This document shows, one piece after another, positions 1-6,589 of a stretch of DNA of 64,000 bases. This stretch comes from JAHEEL01 sp964195545 (lineage in GTDB: Bacteria > Actinomycetota > Acidimicrobiia > Spongiisociales > UBA5794). The position numbers and the translations under genes were made by a program. Location of the stretch: NCBI GenBank assembly GCA_964195545.1, contig CAXMQQ010000084.1:1-64000 (forward strand), read 5' to 3'. Position 1 is the first letter of the stretch. Every line of letters starts with the position of its first letter. A model generated the notes under the pieces. The model was not told the DNA's origin. It made no database searches and saw only the letters and a program-made list of their open reading frames with translations.

Positions 1-60
1 ATCGAAACCGGCACCGGCTCCTACCGACTCCGCACCACCACAACCGGAACCCCGAATTGA
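1..60 (+). CDS. 3' end of a gene entering from the left, probably the insertion-sequence ORF
   Basis: An open frame runs from base 1 to a TGA at 58-60 and encodes 19 residues ending RLRTTTTGTPN. The fragment is too short for family assignment. It ends 27 bp before a pair of direct repeats that look like the end of an insertion sequence (88-134), so the simplest reading is the C-terminus of that element's last ORF. Basic, threonine-rich tails also occur in DUF222/HNH proteins such as the one at the other edge of this window, so that remains possible. Confidence 0.45.
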   Translation: METGTGSYRLRTTTTGTPN

Positions 61-87
61 CCACCCACCGTCACCAAACACACCCCA

Positions 88-134
88 GGTGGGGCCAAAT
101 CAAACGAGCGCGGTGGGGCCAAATCAAGTGGACA
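88..134 (+). mobile_element. Right end of an insertion sequence with two direct terminal repeats
   Basis: The 16-mer GGTGGGGCCAAATCAA occurs at 88-103 and again at 112-127, a 24-bp period. Just after it, at 134, the sequence switches to the inside of an MDR reductase gene. Read outward-in, the terminus starts TGTCCACTTG, and many transposon ends begin with TG. Two or more short direct repeats next to the terminus are typical of IS21-type multiple terminal repeats. The element's other end and transposase lie outside the window, so the family assignment is inference. Confidence 0.6.
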
Positions 135-259
135 TTCCCAACCTTCACCCGTACCTCGCCGACCCCGGGCTCAGGGAGATCCTCTTCCACCACTTGCAGC
201 GCGCCTGGCCCGCCGTGTCTCGACACGACAATGCGATGGTTCTTCACGAGGACGCCCAT
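135..259 (-). pseudogene. 5' remnant of an MDR-family quinone reductase, cut by the insertion sequence
   Basis: On the minus strand, about 40 codons from an ATG at 259 (or GTG at 247) encode KNHRIVVSRHGGPGAL followed by EEDLPEPGVGEVRVKV. This is the usual start of zeta-crystallin/quinone-reductase-type medium-chain dehydrogenases: a first strand, HGGPxxL, then PxPGxGEVxVKV. The frame then runs into the terminal repeats of the element at 88-134 and stops about 20 codons later. The rest of the gene would lie beyond the element, outside the window. The remnant is distinct from the two intact MDR genes nearby (486-1469 and 13908-14891). Confidence 0.65.
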
Positions 260-485
260 TCGAGGCCGATCGTCGGATTCCCGACGTTCGAGACCTCGGA
301 TTCAGCATCACAGAACCGAGACCTGGGTGAGATACTGAGCTGCATCGGATCGTCCTCGGTCGTCTCGGGTGTCGCGATTCCTCGGCCGCACCCATCCTTG
401 ACCGCACGATCACCGGCCGGTAGGGGACGACTGCTCTGAACCGTCCATTCCCATCGGCCGACCCTCGCACGCTCGTCGATCGCGT

Positions 486-1469
486 TCAGCCGCGTGCGGC
501 CACCGTGATGACGATCTTGCCCCGGGTGAGACCCTGTTCCTGGTACCGGAGAGCCTCTGCAACGTCGCTCAGCGGGTAGACCCTGTCAATGACCGGCACA
601 ACATCCCCGGCCTCGAGAAGCTCTGTCAGGAGTGCCACATCGGCTTGATTGAACGGCTTCCACATGTGCATGCCCATCGTGCGACGCCCCACGATCGAGG
701 TCAGCGGTCCCACAATCGCACCCTGGAACACTCCCGAAATGGATCCCGGCACCATGACGTAGACGCCCTCGGGACGCAGTGCCTTCCTGGACTCTCGGAT
801 CGAGCGATAGACCGCGATATCGAGGATCCGGTCGTAGTGCCGCCCGGTCTTCGTGTAGTCCACCTCGGCATAGTCGATCACGTGATCTGCGCCGATCGAT
901 CGGAGCATGTCGAGTTTGTCAGCGCTGTCAACTCCGGTCACTTCGGCTCCGAAGGACTTCGCGATCTGCACGGCGAATGGACCAATGTTTCCGCCGGCGC
1001 CGTTGACCAACACCTGTTGCCCGGGCTGGATCGGTCGCTTGCCTCCTAGGCCCTGGAGGGCCATGACTCCCGCCTGCGGGACGGACGCCGCCGCCTCGAA
1101 CGTCAACCCGATCGGTTTCGGGGCGAACGCATCCTCCGCTGCGCACACGTACTCTGCGAAGGCTCCGAAGCCGTGCTCGGTCAGGTCTCCAAAGACTTCG
1201 TCTCCTGGCCGGAATCGCGTCACGTTCCCGGCGATCGCCTCTACGACACCGGCCACGTCCAACCCGAGGCCTCGATTCTTCGGTGCACGCAACCCGGTGC
1301 CGATGCGAGCGAACGTGGGCCGGCCGAGGAGGAAGTCGACGTCGGCCATGTTCACCGACGACGCACGAACGCGCACCAGGACTTCGTCGTCCTTGGGAAC
1401 GGGTATGGCCGCGTCTTCGAAGTGAAGCACTTCTGGTAGGCCGTATTCGGACCGCACGATCGCTTGGAT
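486..1469 (-). CDS. MDR-family NAD(P)-dependent quinone oxidoreductase / alcohol dehydrogenase
   Basis: The protein is about 327 aa and belongs to the zinc-independent medium-chain reductase family, which uses NAD(P)H to reduce quinones or enones. The N-terminus has the GroES-like fold signature (EVLVRVRASSVNMADVDFLL). The middle has the nucleotide-binding turn NGAGGNIGPFAVQIAKSFGAEVTGV, split here as NGAGGNIG then FAVQIAKSFGAEVTG. The zinc-structural cysteines are absent. Start choice is unusual: family members begin M-K/Q-A-I-V, and the matching codon here is ATC at 1467-1469, six bases after a GGAG. The first conventional start is GTG at 1457, which would remove the first beta strand. Further upstream extension (to 1874) would run antisense to the neighbour and lacks homology. 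Confidence 0.85.
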   Translation of the reverse strand: MQAIVRSEYGLPEVLHFEDAAIPVPKDDEVLVRVRASSVNMADVDFLLGRPTFARIGTGLRAPKNRGLGLDVAGVVEAIAGNVTRFRPGDEVFGDLTEHGFGAFAEYVCAAEDAFAPKPIGLTFEAAASVPQAGVMALQGLGGKRPIQPGQQVLVNGAGGNIGPFAVQIAKSFGAEVTGVDSADKLDMLRSIGADHVIDYAEVDYTKTGRHYDRILDIAVYRSIRESRKALRPEGVYVMVPGSISGVFQGAIVGPLTSIVGRRTMGMHMWKPFNQADVALLTELLEAGDVVPVIDRVYPLSDVAEALRYQEQGLTRGKIVITVAARG

Positions 1470-1519
1470 GGTGGTCTCCTCTGATTCGGAAGCCGAGCCC
1501 GGCGGCGGAAGCCTCCAGA

Positions 1520-1548
1520 TCACAGTACCGAATGTCCGGATACTGTGA
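1520..1548. promoter_or_regulatory. Inverted repeat, candidate operator between divergent genes
   Basis: TCACAGTA at 1520-1527 and TACTGTGA at 1541-1548 form perfect 8-bp arms separated by 13 bp, a 21-bp centre-to-centre spacing (two helical turns). Each arm also contains TACTGT reading outward, which fits a -10 box for the divergent genes on either side: the MDR reductase (minus) and the SRPBCC-type remnant (plus). This layout suggests a dimeric repressor site. No regulator gene is adjacent in the window. Confidence 0.45.
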
Positions 1549-1593
1549 CATGCCCGACACCATCGCTCTCCAGGAGGCTCTACGCGGACGCAG

Positions 1594-2007
1594 TTGATGA
1601 TCATGGCGATCGTCGGGGCCGTCATCGTTGCGGCTGTTCCGATCGTGGTGAGGCTGGTGTGGTGGTTGGGTTGGCTGAGTGGACTAGCTCTGTCACTCGA
1701 GATCTTCGCTGTGTTGGCCGTTCCGTACTTCTGTCTCGTCAAGCCCTGGCACATTCGGTGGGGAACCACCGATGAGGCGGTAGCCAGAACGATGCCGGGT
1801 GACGAGTTGATACCCAACGCCGGCCTGGCAAACCGGCCGATAGTGAATGCCGGAGGGGTCGCTCGGAACTCCAATACCGGCTATGACCGGTCGATGCCCT
1901 GGCGACGGTCGTCGATACGGTGCATGATCGCGGCACTGAAGATCGCGATGGCAGAGCCGAGCGCTGCCCCGGCGGCAGCATCCGCCAGCCAGTGCGCGCG
2001 GAGATAG
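1594..2007 (+). pseudogene. Truncated N-terminus of an SRPBCC-type membrane protein
   Basis: The frame opens with TTG-ATG-ATC-ATG behind an AGGAGG at 1572-1577, 16 nt upstream and rather far. It encodes two hydrophobic segments (about residues 4-24 and 27-49) and then HIRWGTTDEAVARTMPGDEL at residues 53-72. That motif normally leads into the START/SRPBCC lipid-binding domain of actinobacterial SRPBCC proteins. After about residue 76 the similarity stops. The rest of the frame reads antisense into the PAP2 gene (1881-2579), so roughly the last 60 residues are probably not native. I read it as a gene that has lost its main domain by deletion. A small functional membrane protein cannot be excluded. 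Confidence 0.5.
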
Positions 2008-2579
2008 ACCCGGCTGAGCGCCATCACCACCACAAATGCGGCGGCGAGCATCTCGAGGTTCCTGCGTTTCGGACCGGCCCTGACCAAGACGATCACGGCA
2101 GTCAGAGCGATCGCCGCCCCGGCAACGGCATGGCCGGAAGGAAATGACCAACTCGTCGTCTCGACGAGCGGCAGTGGCGGGCGAACCCTCATGTACACGT
2201 CCTTCACCGGTCCGATGAGGACTTGTGAGACCACCATCGCGGACATCCATGTCGCGAAGGCCTCCCACCGGCGGCGCCACGCCAGCCAGGCGGCTACCGC
2301 GACCATCAACGGCCACGTGACCCAGACGCTACCAACGAAATCGAGGATCTTCGCGGCGGCAACCGCTGGATCCCACTCGGCAGACACCGCCCAGCGATAC
2401 ACGACGTCGTCAACCGATTGCACCATGTCGGCGGACACGGGAATGGCCAACGCAAGGAAGAGCAGAGCGCTCAGCATCCACAGCACGAACGCGATCCGCC
2501 AAGCAAGCGGGTGGTCGTGGAGGAGAGGATCCGACTGCAGTCGCCCGTCGGATTCGGCGGGCAGATTCTCCGGGCTCAT
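1881..2579 (-). CDS. PAP2-family phosphatase (membrane)
   Basis: This integral membrane phosphatase of the PAP2 superfamily is about 232 aa with five to six hydrophobic segments. All three catalytic motifs are present: KDVYMRVRP (KX6RP), SFPSGHAV (PSGH, nucleophile-assisting His) and SRVYLRAHWLADA (SRX5HX3D, nucleophilic His). Typical substrates are lipid phosphates such as phosphatidic acid, PGP or undecaprenyl pyrophosphate; which one applies here is not visible. The start at 2579 has GGAGGAGAG directly upstream. An in-frame ATG at 2612 would add 11 residues but lacks a ribosome site. It is the last gene of the minus-strand envelope block, 47 bp (or 14 bp) after the LPG-synthase-type gene, and is the only PAP2 domain there with an intact active site. 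Confidence 0.9.
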   Translation of the reverse strand: MSPENLPAESDGRLQSDPLLHDHPLAWRIAFVLWMLSALLFLALAIPVSADMVQSVDDVVYRWAVSAEWDPAVAAAKILDFVGSVWVTWPLMVAVAAWLAWRRRWEAFATWMSAMVVSQVLIGPVKDVYMRVRPPLPLVETTSWSFPSGHAVAGAAIALTAVIVLVRAGPKRRNLEMLAAAFVVVMALSRVYLRAHWLADAAAGAALGSAIAIFSAAIMHRIDDRRQGIDRS

Positions 2580-2626
2580 CTCTCCTCCACCGTCGTCATG
2601 TCCAGTTCTCATCGGCGCACCGCCCG

Positions 2627-3799
2627 CTACGCGCCGCCGTTCTCAGCGATCGCATCCGACTCGAGGTCATATACGTCACCTGCGAGTGCTGCCCGCTGTT
2701 CCTCGCTCATCTTCCAACTCTTGTTGACCCGCCAGATCACATAGGAAATGAGGCCGAGTGGAATCGGAAGGAGATAGGTGACGGCTCTGAAGACCAAGAT
2801 CGCCGCAACAACCTGGGCGCTGGTGATGTCGTCCATTCCGATGGTCAACACGGCGGCATAGCCGAGTTCGACCACCCCCACGCCTCCGGGAGTCACAGGG
2901 AGCGCTGAGATCAACCGCACGAATGCGAACGCGGCCAGAATCGTGACCCAACTCAGCTCCTCTTGGGATACCCCAACGTGGCGCAAGGCGACGAGAAGGA
3001 CCAGGTAGAGCGAGATGTGGCTGAGCAGCGTTGCGACGGTGAGCCGCAGCCATCGATGCCGAAGGAGTCCGATGGTGTCGGTTCGGAACGCTGAGGATCG
3101 CTCGCCCCATCCTTCCATTGGCTCTCTGCGGAGCAGTCTGCGTCCCCAGTTGACCACACTCCCAACGCCCTGACCGATCGCCCGCGCCAGTCGATCACTT
3201 CGCAGTATCAGTCCGAAGACAACGACCGCGCCTATCAAGACGATGATGCCGATGGCCGCAGCCGTCACGCGAGTGGGAGTGAGTTCGCCGTCCAGAGCCA
3301 GGAGGGCAAGCGCCAGGACCGGCATGCCGAGCTTCACGAAGTTGTTCCATATGCCGGTCACGACCGCCGAACGGCCAATAGACCCGATCGTGAATCCCCA
3401 CGAGGTGAGCATGGCGATCGACACTCCGACACCGATCACCCCACCCCCGGGCAATGTGTTCGAGACGGCCGTTGATGCCTGGTTCACCACCGCCGCCTCT
3501 CGAAGACGGAGCCCGGGTAGGGCAGCGGTCAGCACAAACCAGTACGTGATCAGATTCCACAACCCGAAGGCAACGAGGGACCCGAGTTCCATACCGGTCA
3601 TGGCCCGGATCGTGTCGAACACGTCGCCGTAGTCAGCGATCAGGGGCATGACCCCGAGGAAGATGCCCGCAACGATGGCCAGCGAGATTAATGCCTGGAC
3701 GATCCGCTTCCACGGGAACCGCCGGCGGTGTTCAGTCTGGTCGGCTGCGGCGCCTGAGGTGCCCGCAGAGTCGGATTCGGATGGGGTGCCGTCGTTCAC
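2627..3799 (-). CDS. Lysylphosphatidylglycerol-synthase-type transmembrane protein (UPF0104 family)
   Basis: The protein is 390 aa, with a short charged N-terminus and about eight to ten membrane segments. It matches the membrane (flippase) half of MprF-type proteins but lacks the cytosolic aminoacyl-transferase half. The family signature PVTPGGVGVVELGYA (PGGxGxxE) is near residue 300, and an N-terminal NTLPGGGVIGVG copy near 115. The start is a GTG whose GTGA overlaps the stop of the preceding lipoprotein gene, so the two are translationally coupled. Members move or bind lipids or polyprenyl carriers; the substrate is unknown. A second copy of this domain is fused to a pseudokinase in 6590-9046. 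Confidence 0.85.
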   Translation of the reverse strand: MNDGTPSESDSAGTSGAAADQTEHRRRFPWKRIVQALISLAIVAGIFLGVMPLIADYGDVFDTIRAMTGMELGSLVAFGLWNLITYWFVLTAALPGLRLREAAVVNQASTAVSNTLPGGGVIGVGVSIAMLTSWGFTIGSIGRSAVVTGIWNNFVKLGMPVLALALLALDGELTPTRVTAAAIGIIVLIGAVVVFGLILRSDRLARAIGQGVGSVVNWGRRLLRREPMEGWGERSSAFRTDTIGLLRHRWLRLTVATLLSHISLYLVLLVALRHVGVSQEELSWVTILAAFAFVRLISALPVTPGGVGVVELGYAAVLTIGMDDITSAQVVAAILVFRAVTYLLPIPLGLISYVIWRVNKSWKMSEEQRAALAGDVYDLESDAIAENGGA

Positions 3800-4647
3800 T
3801 CGAATCCCCGGTATCCGGCCTGGCGAGCAAGCTCATAGAGTTCCTCCATCGGATACATCCCGATGGCTCGCCTCACGTCGGACTTCACGGATTGCGCACC
3901 CTCGCCCTTCGCGTCGATGTCGTATCGGATGCAGCCGCTCGTGAAGGTGTAGAACCAACGGGCCTTGTACATCGGGTCGTCGACGTCTTCCGCCATTGAA
4001 GCGATCGCTTCGTCGAACTCGAGACCGGAGTCCTCATCGTGGCCAACGCGACGCAGGCTCACCGTCTTGGTGTCTACCTCGACGTCATCGATGAGGAGCA
4101 CCGGCGCACCGGCTGCGTGGGCGGACGCGATCTTCTCGGAGATGGGTGCGTCCGAATCGTCGAGAACTGGAGCGAAATCGCGCCCCCCAATCGACTCACT
4201 CACAAAGCGAGAAACCACCACCGTCGAATAGATGCGATGACGGTTCGCCACCGGAATGACGACAACCGTGAAGTCAGCGTTCTCTTCGAGAACCTCAACG
4301 GAGAGGGTCACATCCAGTTCGTCCGAAGCAACCTCAGTTGCCGCCCCGATGTCACACGACGGCAGGAGGGTGACCCGGAGGAACTCCGACCCCATGCGAT
4401 CGGAATCGAGGGCGAAGTAGGCCTGACCGCTGCGCGCCTGCACATGGTCGAACTGCCACCCCGGTCGGAGGGCGTCGACACAAGGGATGTACTCGGTGCC
4501 GGGGACGGCCTGCGCAGTGAGAATGATGCTGGTGCTGAGCGCCTGGGACGGACCATCACACTCCACGATCCGCCGACCCAACTGCTGCTCCCCGCACCCC
4601 ACCGAGAGCACCGCGAGAACACAGGCTGCGAATACGAAACGCCTCAT
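3796..4647 (-). CDS. Predicted lipoprotein of unknown function
   Basis: The 283-aa product starts MRRFVFAACVLAVLSVGCG, a signal peptide with a lipobox (SVGC), so it is probably lipid-anchored outside the membrane. The mature part has no family I recognise. It is acidic, with paired cysteines (CDGP, PCVD, SCDIG, SGCIRYD) that may form disulfides. An AAGGATT lies upstream of the ATG at 4647. The start overlaps the stop of the PAP2-kinase gene by one base (TGATG), and its end overlaps the LPG-synthase-type gene by 4 bp. That places it firmly inside the envelope operon, probably as an accessory subunit. Function unassigned. Confidence 0.75.
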   Translation of the reverse strand: MRRFVFAACVLAVLSVGCGEQQLGRRIVECDGPSQALSTSIILTAQAVPGTEYIPCVDALRPGWQFDHVQARSGQAYFALDSDRMGSEFLRVTLLPSCDIGAATEVASDELDVTLSVEVLEENADFTVVVIPVANRHRIYSTVVVSRFVSESIGGRDFAPVLDDSDAPISEKIASAHAAGAPVLLIDDVEVDTKTVSLRRVGHDEDSGLEFDEAIASMAEDVDDPMYKARWFYTFTSGCIRYDIDAKGEGAQSVKSDVRRAIGMYPMEELYELARQAGYRGFE

Positions 4648-6446
4648 CAGATGAATCCTTGCCCGCGGATGTTGTCGACGATAAACGAGATGAGCATCAG
4701 GATGGCGGCGACCGTCACGACCGTCATCGCGATCCGCCGGTGAGACCACCGCTGGATCGAGATCCTCTCTCGCGCCGGCGCCAGGCTTCTGAACGACTGG
4801 ACAAGATCGATTCTCTTGTCCTTCCGGACGGTGCGCAGCATGCTGCGAGATTGCGACGGGACGCTCACGCTGCGGGTCGCGGCAAACGCTTCGGCGACGT
4901 CATCGGGCGAGAAGATCTGAAGCGCCCTGTTGTAGACCCGCTCAGGATCAGAGCTCAACGCCAGGACGAGCATCATGTTGGCGAGATCAACAGCTTGGCG
5001 CCACGGCGTCGGCCGCACCTGACCGAACGCGACGTCGATCAACACCACATGGCCGTCGCGGACCATGATGTTGGCCGGTTTGACATCACGGTGGGCGAGT
5101 CCCGCGTCCCAGAGGCATCGGATCACCGCGAGCCCCTCGTCGATCTGAGCGTCAGTCAACTCGACCTCGCTGATCTCCACCGCGCCATCCAGGAACTCAG
5201 TGACGATCAGGTACTCGCGCTCGGGAGTAATTTCGACGAAGCCGTACGGGAGCGCGCAGGGAATCCCCGCATCGCGCATCACGCGCATCATGTAGTCCTC
5301 GTACTCGACGAGCCGTCGCACCGATGTGAACTTGACCTCATCTTCCAGCGTGCCGTAGACCACGGTCCGCCCCCACTTGTACCACCGGTCCGCTCGGAGG
5401 TGGCTCTGTGCATAGAGCTTGGCGAAGATCATCGATGACTCATCCGAGTCTGGGCTACGACGCACGTTCATCTGCAGGGGAGTCGATCCGGCACTGCCCG
5501 CCAACCCCACGTACCCCAGGTACGTCACGTCGAGGCCAAGCTGATCGTGAACCGCGTTCTTGATGGCCTCCCCGCGATCGCCGCCGATGTCGAGATGTGC
5601 GGACTTCCCATGCGAATACGTGACGGGGAACACTGCGTCGGGAACGAACAACTTGAAGACGACGACCGCAACCGCGAGAGCGAACATGGCGGCGACTACC
5701 GCGTCCGACGGATGATCCGGACCCAGGTACACCCGCGCGACCACCGCGACCAGTAATACCACGCCGCTCCCGATGAACCACCGATTGCGCCACGCCCCCT
5801 TTGGTATAAGGGAATAGCCGGCCACGCCGAGTGTGGCCGCGATCGCGGCTACCGGAACGGACGGATGCGAATAGCCCTCCCACGGCACGAGGATCTCAAC
5901 GAGCGGCCGCGGACGTGCGACCGCGTACACCATCCCGGTGGTCACCAACTCGAGGATGAGAAAGACCGCCATCCCGGCCACGAGGTGACGCCATCGCCGG
6001 TAGAAGATCAAAGCGAGAATGATCCCCCATCGAACCACGCGGATGAAGAGATCCGCCGTCAGGAGGTTGACGCCTTTGAAGAATGCCGTTGCCGCGTCGG
6101 TTCGCATCTCTTCCAGACGGAGCAGTATTCGCAGGTCTTGTCTCGACCACCAGTCTGGCGACCCGCCGACAAGGAACAGCAAGGCCCAAATCAGGAGTCC
6201 CATGAGCGCGATCACGGCCCAAACCGTCCCGGTTCCGCGGAACTCTCGGGGGAGTGGTTCCCTCTCACCCGATGGCCTTCGCCGACGACCGGCGACGCGC
6301 ACGCCGGCGATGCGCACGACGCGCCGCTCCCCGATCTGACCAAGATCGGAGCTCGGACCGTTCGTACCGTTCGCGGTGCCGTCGATCACATCTGGTGAAT
6401 CAGCGTCGGGTGAAATCTTCCCTCCTGGATGCAATCCTACCTTCAC
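4647..6446 (-). CDS. Fusion of a degenerate PAP2 membrane domain with a protein-kinase-like domain
   Basis: The product is about 599 aa. Residues ~75-280 are a PAP2-like membrane domain with ARPRP and RVYLGPDHPSDAV, but the PSGH motif reads HPSVPVA. The active-site His of that motif is therefore missing, and phosphatase activity is doubtful. Residues ~290-560 are an ABC1/RIO-like kinase domain with a conserved HRDVKPANIM loop (~452) and VLIDVAFG in place of DFG. A final membrane segment follows (~572-592). The start is uncertain: GTG at 6446 has no ribosome site. An AGGAGG at 6421-6426 sits 4 nt before an in-frame ATT at 6416, and another GTG lies at 6389. It leads the block 4647-1881 with one-base and 4-bp overlaps to the next genes. 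Membrane lipid or carrier sensing coupled to phosphorylation is my inference. Confidence 0.75.
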   Translation of the reverse strand: MKVGLHPGGKISPDADSPDVIDGTANGTNGPSSDLGQIGERRVVRIAGVRVAGRRRRPSGEREPLPREFRGTGTVWAVIALMGLLIWALLFLVGGSPDWWSRQDLRILLRLEEMRTDAATAFFKGVNLLTADLFIRVVRWGIILALIFYRRWRHLVAGMAVFLILELVTTGMVYAVARPRPLVEILVPWEGYSHPSVPVAAIAATLGVAGYSLIPKGAWRNRWFIGSGVVLLVAVVARVYLGPDHPSDAVVAAMFALAVAVVVFKLFVPDAVFPVTYSHGKSAHLDIGGDRGEAIKNAVHDQLGLDVTYLGYVGLAGSAGSTPLQMNVRRSPDSDESSMIFAKLYAQSHLRADRWYKWGRTVVYGTLEDEVKFTSVRRLVEYEDYMMRVMRDAGIPCALPYGFVEITPEREYLIVTEFLDGAVEISEVELTDAQIDEGLAVIRCLWDAGLAHRDVKPANIMVRDGHVVLIDVAFGQVRPTPWRQAVDLANMMLVLALSSDPERVYNRALQIFSPDDVAEAFAATRSVSVPSQSRSMLRTVRKDKRIDLVQSFRSLAPARERISIQRWSHRRIAMTVVTVAAILMLISFIVDNIRGQGFI

Positions 6447-6589
6447 AAATCGGACTGATTCAAAATCGAGCTCGGCGACACCCCGTGTGGCCTACCGTCC
6501 GAGCGAGGCGAGAACCTTGTGCCGCAACTGGGCACCGACCTCTCGCCCCGTCAACCTGTTCCGAGCTCAATCAAGTTTTCGATCGCAGC

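Noticed and set aside
260..485. Minus-strand 99-codon frame (171-470) upstream of the broken MDR gene
   Set aside because: No recognisable motif, overlaps the MDR start in another frame; region treated as non-coding.
1470..1874. Upstream extension of the MDR gene to 1874
   Set aside because: The extra residues match no MDR protein, cross the operator candidate and run antisense to the SRPBCC-type remnant.
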